From Candidatus Thiodiazotropha sp. (ex Codakia rugifera) (GTDB lineage: Bacteria > Pseudomonadota > Gammaproteobacteria > Chromatiales > Chromatiaceae), in assembly GCA_025656675.1 (NCBI GenBank), contig JAHXHN010000009.1, positions 1 through 64,000 of the forward strand: a stretch of 64,000 bases of DNA, given 5' to 3'. A program made the position numbers and the translations under genes. Below are positions 9,255-16,778 of the stretch, piece by piece (the first letter of the stretch is position 1; every line of letters starts with the position of its first letter). The notes beneath the pieces were generated by a model. It did no database searches and was not told where the DNA came from. It worked only from the letters and a program-made list of their open reading frames with translations.

Positions 9255-9322
9255 AAATAAACATAATGTAGAATTTACTGGTTTCGCACTGTTTGCGAAA
9301 TCCAGTGGAATGGTTTGTTATA
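9255..9322 (-). repeat. attC-like site with bulged hairpin
   Basis: On the minus strand TATAAC overlaps the stop codon of the preceding gene, and the site ends near GTTTATT (9261-9255). Its centre is a 12-bp stem (9277-9288 with 9294-9306) with one extrahelical T and a 5-base loop. Extrahelical bases on one arm are typical of folded attC sites and decide which strand is recombined. Confidence 0.65.
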
Positions 9323-9962
9323 CAATTTTATTAAGCTTATCAGGAAGAGCTTTTCTCAAACGTTCCTTGTAGATATCACCATTTGACTTGAGGACTACCT
9401 CAAGATGATGGTCAATTTCATTTGTTAAACCCATTTCATTTTTTATAATAGCTAAATTATAGTGAGCGTCATTATTGTTAGAGTCTAGTTCCAAAGCGTA
9501 ATTTGCTGAAGCTCGTGCTTCTTTAAGCTTCCCGAGTTTTCTTAATGATGCGGAACGAAAGCTGTAGTTTTTGCTCGTCGACATACCTCTTGAAATTGTA
9601 ATATCAAGGCAAAGTAACGCTAAATCATGTCTTTGACATTCATTATACCAAGAGTGGAGTGCAAAAAAATCGCCGGCATTCATACTCAGTAGAATACCTT
9701 CCCAAGAAGCGGCATAAGTACTTATGTTATCTACAATTTCTAGATTTGTTTTTTGCGATAAAAGAAATGGCTGATATTCCATTGGTGTGTTTGAGTTATT
9801 TATTACTTTAATGTCATCATCGGGTGGTACTGGCCCAAATATTTTATCGGCGAATAACAGTGGCTTTTTTGAAATGTATATTCTCTCTAGCAATACTAAA
9901 AGTGCTACTATTGCAACTAAAGAAAATAACCAAATAGGTAGAGCTGAGAGAAATTCTTTCAT
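9318..9962 (-). CDS. Membrane-anchored TPR-like protein, integron cassette
   Basis: From the ATG at 9962 the product has 214 residues: a single transmembrane helix at about residues 8-27 (LPIWLFSLVAIVALLVLLER), a linker, then a C-terminal region with two TPR-like helix pairs (around SASLRKLGKLKEARASANYALELDSNN and the following repeat). An in-frame GTG at 10025 would add 21 residues and overlap the upstream gene, but it has no ribosome site and would place charged residues before the helix, so I prefer 9962. The gene shares a cassette with the coiled-coil protein upstream. The function is unknown; the two may form an inner-membrane complex. Confidence 0.6.
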   Translation of the reverse strand: MKEFLSALPIWLFSLVAIVALLVLLERIYISKKPLLFADKIFGPVPPDDDIKVINNSNTPMEYQPFLLSQKTNLEIVDNISTYAASWEGILLSMNAGDFFALHSWYNECQRHDLALLCLDITISRGMSTSKNYSFRSASLRKLGKLKEARASANYALELDSNNNDAHYNLAIIKNEMGLTNEIDHHLEVVLKSNGDIYKERLRKALPDKLNKIV

Positions 9963-10000
9963 ATTATTAAATTCATATCTTTTTGTGATGCATAACCTTT

Positions 10001-10525
10001 TTATGCGATTATTACTTTTAACCACTCAACAATGTTTTTGAAATATGTACCGAGAGCTGCACCAATTAATAGTGTTACTATCCATATAAGTGCAGATGAG
10101 ACCCGTCTTAATGTTTTGCCTTGTTCTGATTGTTGCAAGAGTTCCTCTCTAAGTGCATTGCTCATTTCCTCTTTTAATGCCGCAAAATTGGCTTCGTTTG
10201 TTTCTGCAAGTTGTGCGTATTTTTCTGCAAGTCTCTTTTTTTCTTCAATGTCTTCAAGTAATGAATCAAGTTGAGCGTGCTGTGACTCAAGATCAACTTG
10301 CATCTCAGATATTATGGCATTTGCCTCAATAATGTGTTGACGTGCCTCTTCGACTCTTTCGCGAGCCTTCGTTTCAAGAGCTGGTTTTGGGAAGAGATCG
10401 GCAAAGTATTTCCCAGCAGCATGTGACGTAATTTGGGAAATCTGATCTTTAGTAAATAGTTGACCTGTAATAGAACGGAGGAGATCTGTCCATATTTGAC
10501 TAACTAAAACTTCCAACCCTATCAT
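10001..10525 (-). CDS. Coiled-coil tail-anchored membrane protein, integron cassette
   Basis: This 174-residue protein has a short amphipathic start, a long coiled coil over residues 55-135 rich in Glu, Gln, Ala and Leu, and one C-terminal transmembrane helix (about 143-163, SALIWIVTLLIGAALGTYF). That makes it a tail-anchored membrane protein with a cytoplasmic rod. A GGGAG ribosome site precedes the ATG. The next gene downstream encodes a TPR protein with an N-terminal membrane anchor, and no attC-like site separates them, which suggests a two-gene cassette. I do not recognise the family. Confidence 0.6.
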   Translation of the reverse strand: MIGLEVLVSQIWTDLLRSITGQLFTKDQISQITSHAAGKYFADLFPKPALETKARERVEEARQHIIEANAIISEMQVDLESQHAQLDSLLEDIEEKKRLAEKYAQLAETNEANFAALKEEMSNALREELLQQSEQGKTLRRVSSALIWIVTLLIGAALGTYFKNIVEWLKVIIA

Positions 10526-10540
10526 GTTATTTCAGCTCCC

Positions 10541-10621
10541 GCATAACAGTTATATATTTATAACAAGACCTCTATATAATACCATAATATCAATGAGTAG
10601 GATTCCTGATGTCTTGTTATA
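10541..10621 (-). repeat. attC/attI-like recombination site next to left integrase pseudogene
   Basis: An 11-bp inverted repeat, TATAACAAGAC (10559-10569) and GTCTTGTTATA (10611-10621), encloses about 41 bases. On the minus strand it is followed by GTTATGC (10547-10541), a core like that of Vibrio cassette repeats. It lies between the left integrase pseudogene and the first minus-strand cassette gene, where attI or the attC of an empty cassette is expected. Confidence 0.55.
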
Positions 10622-10672
10622 TATTCACAGAAAGTCGTGGCAGAGGCACACTATGGATTTTGGAGGAAGATA

Positions 10673-11705
10673 ATGGTGCTTCATCCACTGAAGCACATAA
10701 ACCATGCCTACTTGATCAGGTTCTTTTTTGTCTGTCGCTAAAAACACTTTAGTCCTAAAACAGAAAAGTCTTATGTTTTCTGAATTCGTCAGTTCACACT
10801 CTTTAATAACAAGCGTCATCCAATTGAGATGGGGAAGAAAAAATTGAATCCTATCTAAACCATCTAGAATCCTAACGTCGAGTCTCGGCAAGCACACACT
10901 CCATTGCTCTCAATGCCATTGTTTTCTTATATCGCACTGTTTTAAAATAGGTAATGCCGGATCTTAATAATCTGAGACGTATTAAAAGATATAAAACCAT
11001 TCCTGTTGTTATGTCGAAGCAAGAGGCGAAAGCTACATTTTCGTGGATGAGCAGCACCACACGCCTTATGGCCGAGCTTATCTATGGAACGGGAATGAGA
11101 ATCAATGAGTGTATGATACTGAGGTTCAAAGATATTGACTTCGATCTTCGCTCTATTACGGTTCGCGCAGCTGAAGGAAACAAGGACATAGCTACGGTCT
11201 TTACCTGAGGCCATGATACTGGAACTGCGAAGCCATCTAACCAAGGTGGCTCAGTTCACAAATCTGACATACTCCGTGGAAATGGTTATGTTCAGATGCC
11301 TAATGCACTGTATAGAAAGTATCCATCGGCCTCAAGGTCACTGGCCCGGCAGTATGTTTTCCCCTCTACACTTGTCCGGCCCTGGCTTAATACCCGTCAT
11401 ATGGCACGATGGCATGCATCACTGAGCACGCTCCGATGGGCATTCAAGCACGCCGCAACAAAAGAGAAGATATATAAGTATGTTGGACCACATTCGCTCA
11501 GACATAGCTTTGCCGGTCATTTGCTTGCAGCTGGCACCGATATTAAGTTGATTCATACACTACTAGGTCATAAAATATTGAAACTAAGATGATTTATACC
11601 CATATCACGCCAGATCACAAGAATGTGTATAGCCCGCTTGATCAGATAAATGCTTTCGATAGTCAGGCACAGTATTCATCGGTCCATCTGGGATGGACCG
11701 ATTGA
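10673..11705 (+). pseudogene. Integron integrase (IntI-type) pseudogene, left copy
   Basis: Pieced together over three frames this is a near full-length IntI tyrosine recombinase: KTEKSYVF-(stop)-IRQF, NNKRHPIEMG, SASTHSIALNAIVFLY, then box I IYGTGMRINE, the IntI-specific insert near [17 protein letters not shown], box II HSLRHSF, GHK, and MIYTH with the nucleophilic tyrosine. In-frame stops lie at 10739, 10781 (a lost Trp), 10873 and 10948, and frameshifts near 10700-10740, 10838-10843 (A run), 11200, 11275 and 11585. The catalytic Arg, His-x-x-Arg and Tyr are still readable. A GGAGGA ribosome site remains at the start. Cassettes extend leftwards on the opposite strand, the standard divergent integron layout. 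Confidence 0.85.
10676..10696. promoter_or_regulatory. Perfect 8-bp hairpin at the integrase start
   Basis: GTGCTTCA (10676-10683) and TGAAGCAC (10689-10696) flank a 5-base loop directly at the start of the left integrase pseudogene, behind the GGAGGA ribosome site. It could be an operator, an RNA hairpin acting on translation, or part of attI. It does not match the LexA box. Confidence 0.3.
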
Positions 11706-11864
11706 CGCGCAACAAAGAGTTTTACAACCACCGTGTTACTCTAAGCGTCCGCTATGAGGTGATTTCGGCATTTGATTCCTATCTAACCGAATTTCTGCTA
11801 TTGGCAGAAAACTCCAGTTCACTGGTCTTGTATTGAACGTCTGCTCTCGTGGCAGGGTACAACA
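11706..11864. other. Junction between the two integrase pseudogenes
   Basis: This segment joins the 3' end of the left integrase to the truncated right one. The missing C-terminal half of the right integrase is not found here on either strand. A 7-bp hairpin (TTTCTGC 11792-11798, GCAGAAA 11804-11810) is the only structure seen. Confidence 0.4.
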
Positions 11865-12480
11865 TCACAAACTTGAACCTAAATTTCCGGTTCGTGGAGT
11901 TTGAAGATTCATAACAAGGTGGATCCATAGTGGCTCAACCAGCTTGACTGGTAATAGCGATACTCTGTCCTTACCACCTTTTCCAGAGCGAACGGTAATG
12001 GTTCGTAATTCAAAATCAATGTCCTTTACTCGAAGTTGAACACATTCATTTACGTGCAGACCGGTGCCGTATATCAAGGCAGCCATGAGTTGCGTGGTGC
12101 CTTCCATTTGGTCAAGAATCTCTCGGTCTTTGCTCACGTTTAGATGGTAGTTAGATACTGCTTAAGCTTTGCACGATCTAAATTGTCTAGCCACTCAAAT
12201 TCTGACTGAAGTACTTGTTTATACATAAAAACCAGGGCGTTAAGGGCTTGTGATTGTGAAATGGCAACCAGGTGGTGGTTGACAACAAAATGGTTCAGGA
12301 AAGCTTCTATTTCAGCTGTTCCCAAATTCCGTGGGTGTTGCATTTTGTGGAAAAGAATAAATTGTCGGCACCAGTAGATATAACTGGTGGCTGTTCTGGG
12401 GCTGGGATGGCTTCGGAGGCAGGTTAGGCGGATTTGTTCAAGGAGTTTTGACTTCTTGTTGTCAAGACTATTTGATGCAC
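11865..12480 (-). pseudogene. Integron integrase pseudogene, right copy, C-terminus missing
   Basis: The minus strand from 12480 reads KSKLLEQI, SYIYWCRQFILFHKM, QHPRNLGTAEIEAFLNHF, SQALNALVFMYKQVL and then, after a stop and frameshift near 12140, TTQLMAALIYGTGLHVNE and LRVKDIDFELRTITVR. These match the N-terminal two thirds of IntI. Box I has His in place of the catalytic Arg (GTGLH for GTGLR). The sequence ends at 11865, so boxes II and the tyrosine are lost. It differs from the left copy at many positions, so it is a separate integrase lineage. It diverges from the plus-strand cassettes at 12.7-14.8 kb. The exact start is not visible, as an in-frame stop lies just upstream of 12480. Confidence 0.8.
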
Positions 12481-12529
12481 CCCATTATCGTATCTTCATA
12501 GAAATAGTAATCGTATTGAATTATATTGG

Positions 12530-12536
12530 GTTAAAC
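12530..12536 (+). other. Candidate attI core (GTTAAAC) of the right integron
   Basis: GTTAAAC fits the GTTRRRY recombination core and lies between the start of the right integrase pseudogene and the first plus-strand cassette gene. A seven-base match alone is weak; the position is what supports it. Confidence 0.35.
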
Positions 12537-12705
12537 AAACAGGGAACACGATTTGCTCATCTTAATAACGAGATAGAGAATGCATAATAATCAATAAAAA
12601 CAATAAGTAAGAATATTATATTAATTCCAGCATATATAGCTATACAGACTGACAGGGTCCGTATAGTAACTGCTATGCCCTTATTAAATTTATACGAATG
12701 AACTG

Positions 12706-13176
12706 ATGTCAGACAAAGATGCAATTTATGCTATAGGACTTGGAGTTACACTTGTGCTCGGCATATGGAACCTTTGGCACAATCACAAAACAACAAGAAA
12801 AAATAATTTCATAAATACTGTAACAAACCAAAGAATTCAATGGATAGAGCAACTTCGCCAAAACATAGCAACATTTCTAGGTCTGACACATACGTGGTGT
12901 GAATCTAAAATTGAAGGAAAACCCGAAGAGATAGAAATACTTAAAGAGCTAGACAGACTTCGACATTTAATTCAGTTGCGTCTCAATGCAGATGCAACAC
13001 TTGATAAAAAAATTGCAGCGCTTGTAAGAAAAATACCAGACCTAACTCAAGATTCACAGCAACCTGAAAGAAAGAGCGCAATGAATGAACTAAGCTCTCT
13101 TTCGCAAGAGCTATTTAAAGAAGAGTGGGAAAAAGTTAAAAAGGAATCTAAAGATGGTGATCTTAATGAAAAATAG
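12706..13176 (+). CDS. Small single-pass membrane protein, integron cassette
   Basis: The 156-residue product has one transmembrane helix near the N-terminus (about residues 6-23, AIYAIGLGVTLVLGIWNL) followed by a basic segment and a soluble helical domain with FINTVTNQRIQWIEQLRQ and a Lys/Glu-rich tail. Similar proteins of unknown function are common as integron cassette cargo, which is general family impression rather than a search result. It is the first cassette gene after the candidate attI, and an attC-like site starts immediately at its stop codon. No cassette promoter could be fixed. Confidence 0.7.
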   Translation: MSDKDAIYAIGLGVTLVLGIWNLWHNHKTTRKNNFINTVTNQRIQWIEQLRQNIATFLGLTHTWCESKIEGKPEEIEILKELDRLRHLIQLRLNADATLDKKIAALVRKIPDLTQDSQQPERKSAMNELSSLSQELFKEEWEKVKKESKDGDLNEK

Positions 13177-13245
13177 GCATAACAAATCGCTCGTGCGGGA
13201 CTCTGAGCAAAAAACGCACATCACCTCGCAGCTCGAACGTTTTGC
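13177..13245 (+). repeat. attC-like site of first right-hand cassette
   Basis: It runs from GCATAAC (13177-13183) to GTTTTGC (13239-13245), which pair at six of seven positions. The left arm continues as AAATCGCTCGTGCGGGACT, close in style to Vibrio cassette repeats. The centre is less regular than in the third site. Confidence 0.65.
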
Positions 13246-13257
13246 ACCTGAGGAAAT

Positions 13258-13686
13258 ATGGAAAGAGTAACCATAAAGTTAACGAAGCTTGAAATTGCTG
13301 AAATACAGTTAAATCGTGCAATCAATTTATTTCTCTCCGGTGAAGATTATGTGTCAGCAATCACACTAGCTTGAGCAAGTGAAGAAATATTAGGTAAGCT
13401 ACTAAATCAACGTGGACATTCAAATGCACTAGAAGAACTAGCGGTTGCTTCGCAGAAAATCGAAAAGAAACTCTATGGTGATAATGGATCAAGAAAAGAA
13501 TATGTGTCATTGGCTAACTATTATAGAGACCGACTTAAACACATTAATGATGGTACTAATTTATATTTTAGCGTTGACTACGAAGCAGCAGATCTTATTG
13601 ATCGCTCCATATCCAACTACTTCATATTGACAGGTAATCAAACTAGGGAAATGAACGCGTTTCAGGAAAGTGGATATTTTAAGTAA
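13258..13686 (+). pseudogene. Cassette gene with a premature TGA at codon 39
   Basis: With GAGGAAAT as ribosome site, the frame from ATG 13258 to TAA 13684 encodes 142 codons interrupted once by TGA at 13372-13374, in the context SAITLA-stop-ASEEILGKLL. A single G-to-T change of a glycine codon (GGA) would explain it; the frame is otherwise intact on both sides, so the loss looks recent. The product would be a small soluble helical protein of unknown function (motifs NRAINLFLSGEDYVSAITLA, EYVSLANYYRDRLKH). It is bounded by attC-like sites on both sides. Confidence 0.75.
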
Positions 13687-13699
13687 TACATCAAAAGTA

Positions 13700-13764
13700 C
13701 ATAACTGCGCCTTTCAGTGGATACAGTCGCTAACGCGCCTGCTCCGCTGAAGACAGCGTTAGGG
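13700..13764 (+). repeat. attC-like site of second right-hand cassette
   Basis: It runs from CATAAC (13700-13705) to GTTAGGG (13758-13764). The inner arms CTTTCAGTGGA (13711-13721) and TCCGCTGAAG (13743-13752) pair almost fully. This is compact, at 65 bases. Confidence 0.75.
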
Positions 13765-13777
13765 CTACTAGGATAAT

Positions 13778-14743
13778 ATGAGCAAGAAAGAAGCTAAAAG
13801 GAAATATCTGACCGAGTTCAGTCTTAATATATATTCGACTGAACCTGCCATAGTTGCACCTGCTGATCTAGATAAAATCACAGATGCTGACGAAGAAACC
13901 AAAAGGCATATAAAAAATTCAAATATTTATCTGATTCTCAAAAGGCCAAGGATATCATTTATTCCTACCTCACTAATAATAGATAATAGAGAAGTTGTTG
14001 GGTCTGTAGGGGTCCAAACCGAAGAGGGTATTGTAGAAGCTTCATTCAGAATAAAGGGTGAACTTCCTCATGAAGTGAAATCAATTAAAGCTTCTAAATA
14101 TCCTCATACTAAGCTTACGGTTATTGATAAGACAGGTGAAGATGTCCATACCATGCCAATGGCCTACCTCTTAAAAAATATGACTGTTGAACTAAATGGT
14201 TTGGATTATTTAGAAGTTGCTTATGTTGGGCAAGCGTTTGGAAGTGCTGGAGAAAGATCTGCTGCAGAAAGGCTAGGTTCACATTCCACGTTGCAGAAAA
14301 TACTAGCCGATATAACAGCCAATCAACCGCATATGGAAGTTCTATTGGCGCTTTATCAATTCGAGTTTCATAGATTCATAATTACTATGGATGGCATTAG
14401 CAAAGCCATGATAACAGGTGATGCTGATACAGAGCATTATCAGAAAATACTTGATTCAACTTTCAAACGTTCAATGAGAATATCATTGGCTGAAGCAGCA
14501 CTGATTAGATATTTTCAACCTGAATACAATAAAGTTTTCAAAAATGAATTTCCTAAGAAAAGACATAAAATACTAAAGAAACTGTATGATTTTGACTTTG
14601 CTGCCATAACTGTCGAGGCATGTGTAGAAGATCTAGGTATGCAATTATATAGCGATGCAAAAAAGCACTCTTGGCACCACATCGCCAATTTTGACCTGCA
14701 TGATCCAACGGAGAGAAAGAGTTTCTTCTTTGGCATGCCCTAA
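13778..14743 (+). CDS. GIY-YIG-like domain protein, integron cassette
   Basis: The 321-residue protein is not confidently assigned. Residues 144-255 show a pattern like GIY-YIG nucleases: YLEVAYVGQAFG (144-155, with YVG for YIG), basic residues R160 and R165, SHSTLQ (H169), and EAALIRYFQPEYN (239-251), where a Glu followed by a hydrophobic run and P..N is typical of the terminal part of that fold. The first 140 residues appear to be a beta-rich N-terminal domain. The stop codon overlaps the start of a well-formed attC site. Nuclease activity is inference. Confidence 0.55.
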   Translation: MSKKEAKRKYLTEFSLNIYSTEPAIVAPADLDKITDADEETKRHIKNSNIYLILKRPRISFIPTSLIIDNREVVGSVGVQTEEGIVEASFRIKGELPHEVKSIKASKYPHTKLTVIDKTGEDVHTMPMAYLLKNMTVELNGLDYLEVAYVGQAFGSAGERSAAERLGSHSTLQKILADITANQPHMEVLLALYQFEFHRFIITMDGISKAMITGDADTEHYQKILDSTFKRSMRISLAEAALIRYFQPEYNKVFKNEFPKKRHKILKKLYDFDFAAITVEACVEDLGMQLYSDAKKHSWHHIANFDLHDPTERKSFFFGMP

Positions 14744-14819
14744 CAAGCGGCTGCTGTCGGGCTGGAAAAAGCTTCGGCTTCGCCCCCACTTTTACCAGCT
14801 GCAGAGCTGAGCGTTAGAT
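14737..14819 (+). repeat. attC site of third right-hand cassette
   Basis: This is the clearest attC in the window: CCCTAAC (14738-14744) at the gene stop, AAGCGGCTGC, a long imperfect stem pairing GCTGGAAAAAG with CTTTTACCAGC, and the end core GTTAGAT (14813-14819), which fits GTTRRRY exactly. Confidence 0.85.
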
Positions 14820-14820
14820 T

Positions 14821-14991
14821 GATTTTAGTGGGCCACACATTAAATGTTCCAGCTGTGGTTGTGGTATGGAAACGGGGCATTGTAACTTCATAGATTTGGC
14901 GGCTCTCTGTCCTGGTCTACTAACAAAGATGAAGGTCGTATTGGAGGATAAAACCTTTATTGCAGTAACATCTCAACCAGAGCAAAAGTAA
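14821..14991 (+). other. Remnant coding frame with CxxCxC motif
   Basis: Directly after the last attC an open frame of 56 codons ends at TAA 14989. It contains CSSCGCG and looks protein-like, but it lacks a convincing start: an in-frame TAG sits in the attC core, and the first ATG lies inside, after the cysteines. It is probably the 3' part of a gene interrupted at the cassette boundary. Confidence 0.3.
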
Positions 14992-15009
14992 ATTTATATA
15001 ATTATCGCT

Positions 15010-15029
15010 GCTTACACAGCGCTTACACA
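15010..15029. repeat. GCTTACACA direct repeat beside tRNA-Val
   Basis: Two exact GCTTACACA copies (15010-15018, 15021-15029) are spaced 11 bases apart, about one helical turn, 45 bases from the 3' end of the tRNA gene. Such spaced direct repeats are typical of integrase arm sites near tRNA attachment sites. Confidence 0.35.
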
Positions 15030-15073
15030 AAAAAATAGGTAGTGGTTGATTTTACGTAAGTATTTGAAATATA

Positions 15074-15149
15074 TGGTGGGCGCAACAGGGATCGAACCTG
15101 TGACCTCTGCAATGTGACTGCAGCGCTCTCCCAGCTGAGCTATGCGCCC
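15074..15149 (-). tRNA. tRNA-Val (anticodon CAC)
   Basis: On the minus strand the cloverleaf is complete: acceptor GGGCGCA pairing TGCGCCC, D arm with AGCTGGGA, anticodon stem CTGCA/TGCAG with loop GTCACAT (anticodon CAC), T loop TTCGATC and an encoded CCA (15076-15074). Its 3' end faces the accessory region, so it may be an integration target. Confidence 0.93.
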
Positions 15150-15166
15150 GAGTGCGTGAGTGGCGC

Positions 15167-15195
15167 ATTCTAAAGTGGTATAGGTAGCAGGTCAA
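15167..15195 (-). promoter_or_regulatory. Sigma-70 promoter of tRNA-Val
   Basis: On the minus strand TTGACC (15195-15190) and TAGAAT (15172-15167) are separated by exactly 17 bases and are followed by a GC-rich discriminator about 18 bases before the tRNA 5' end, as expected for a stable RNA promoter. Confidence 0.8.
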
Positions 15196-15318
15196 TCGAG
15201 GCTGCTGCGGGGGTCGAGACCGGGGGGCTCTGAATCCTGATGCGATTTCCCAGCTTCCGAATCATCCCGGGTCTGTTAGAATCGCGGTTTTGCCAGTAAC
15301 TGGATTCTTTATCTGATC

Positions 15319-16731
15319 ATGACTGTCCGTACCCGATTCGCTCCCAGCCCGACCGGCTTTCTTCATGTGGGTGGTGCCCGTACTGCCCTGTTTTCCTGGC
15401 TCTATGCGCGCAAGCACGGTGGAAAGTTCGTGTTACGTATCGAGGATACCGATCTGGAGCGCTCAACCATGGAGTCGGTGAATGCGATTCTGGAGGGTAT
15501 GACCTGGCTGGGTCTGGAGTACGATGAGGGGCCTTTCTATCAGACCAAGCGCTTCGACCGTTACGATGAGGTCATCCAGGATCTGCTGGAACGTGGCCTG
15601 GCTTATCGCTGCAACTGCAGTCACGAACGCCTTGATAAACTGCGTGACGAGGCAATGAAACGCAAGGAAAAGCCACGTTACGATGGCCATTGTCGTGGTA
15701 TTGAGGTTAACCCGAACGAACCTCATGTGATCCGTTTCCGCAATCCCGAGACAGGGGTGGTTGCAGTGGATGACCTGATTCGTGGCCGGGTCACTTTCAA
15801 CAATGAAGAGCTGGATGATCTGATTATCCGGCGTACAGACGGCTCACCCACCTACAACCTGACAGTGGTCGTGGATGACTTGGATATGAAGATCACCCAT
15901 GTCATCCGAGGCGATGATCATCTCAATAATACGCCCAGACAGATCAATATTTTACAGGCGCTTGATGCAAGCCCTCCCATCTATGGCCATGTCCCGATGA
16001 TCCTTGGTGATGATGGGGCAAGATTGTCGAAACGGCATGGCGCGGTCAGTGTGATGCAGTATAGGGAGGCCGGTTTTCTGCCTGAAGCACTGCTCAATTA
16101 TCTGGTGCGACTCGGCTGGTCACATGGGGATCAGGAAGTTTTCAGTGTCGATGAGATGATTGAACTGTTCGATATCGACGCGGTGAACAAAGCTGCTTCC
16201 AGCTTCAATACCGACAAATTGTTATGGCTGAATCAGCACTACATCAAACAGGATGATGCAAAACGCATCGCCCATCTGCTCAGTCCTCACATGGGAAATC
16301 TCGGTATCGACCCTTCCCAGGGTCCCGATCTGGTGGCAGTAGCAGAGGCCCATCAGGAAAGGGCCAGGAGTCTGGTGGAGATGGCGGAGATGAGTGCCTT
16401 CTGTTATCAGGATTACGAGGCTTTTGAAGAGAAGGCGGCCAAGAAACATCTGCGCCCTGCAGCCAGGGAACCCCTTGAGCGGATGCGTGAAACGCTGGAT
16501 AGTTTGGGTGAATGGACAGAGGAGACACTACATGCTGCGGTGGAGCAGGTCTCGGCAGATCTGGATGTAAAAATGGGTAAGGTGGCACAGCCACTGCGCG
16601 TAGCCGTGGTGGGACGCGCCGCTTCACCGGGTATCGACGTGACCCTCTACCTGGTGGGCAAGGAGGCGAGCCTGCGACGAATCGATAAGGCACTCGACTA
16701 TATTCGTCAACGTGAAGCCAATGTCGGTTAG
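15319..16731 (+). CDS. gltX: Glutamyl-tRNA synthetase
   Basis: This cytoplasmic class I synthetase charges tRNA-Glu. At 470 residues it has the usual bacterial length. The HIGH signature appears as FLHVGG in [13 protein letters not shown] near the N-terminus, and KMSKS appears as LSKRH in [12 protein letters not shown] near residue 240. A cysteine group (CNCSHERL, near residue 98, and a later DGHC) is the zinc-site region. The C-terminal helical anticodon-binding domain is intact. It is the first core gene right of the tRNA-Val boundary and lies 47 bases before glnS. Confidence 0.97.
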   Translation: MTVRTRFAPSPTGFLHVGGARTALFSWLYARKHGGKFVLRIEDTDLERSTMESVNAILEGMTWLGLEYDEGPFYQTKRFDRYDEVIQDLLERGLAYRCNCSHERLDKLRDEAMKRKEKPRYDGHCRGIEVNPNEPHVIRFRNPETGVVAVDDLIRGRVTFNNEELDDLIIRRTDGSPTYNLTVVVDDLDMKITHVIRGDDHLNNTPRQINILQALDASPPIYGHVPMILGDDGARLSKRHGAVSVMQYREAGFLPEALLNYLVRLGWSHGDQEVFSVDEMIELFDIDAVNKAASSFNTDKLLWLNQHYIKQDDAKRIAHLLSPHMGNLGIDPSQGPDLVAVAEAHQERARSLVEMAEMSAFCYQDYEAFEEKAAKKHLRPAAREPLERMRETLDSLGEWTEETLHAAVEQVSADLDVKMGKVAQPLRVAVVGRAASPGIDVTLYLVGKEASLRRIDKALDYIRQREANVG

Positions 16732-16778
16732 ACGGCGATATTTTAATACAGGCAAACCACAGCAAAGAAGCAAATATC

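Noticed and set aside
10625-10897. 90-codon minus-strand frame that looked like the first left cassette gene
   Set aside because: It is antisense to the N-terminal coding part of the left integrase pseudogene, which reads through the same bases with clear IntI similarity.
12387-12587. 66-codon plus-strand frame
   Set aside because: It is antisense to the N-terminus of the right integrase pseudogene and extends into the candidate attI; no family likeness.
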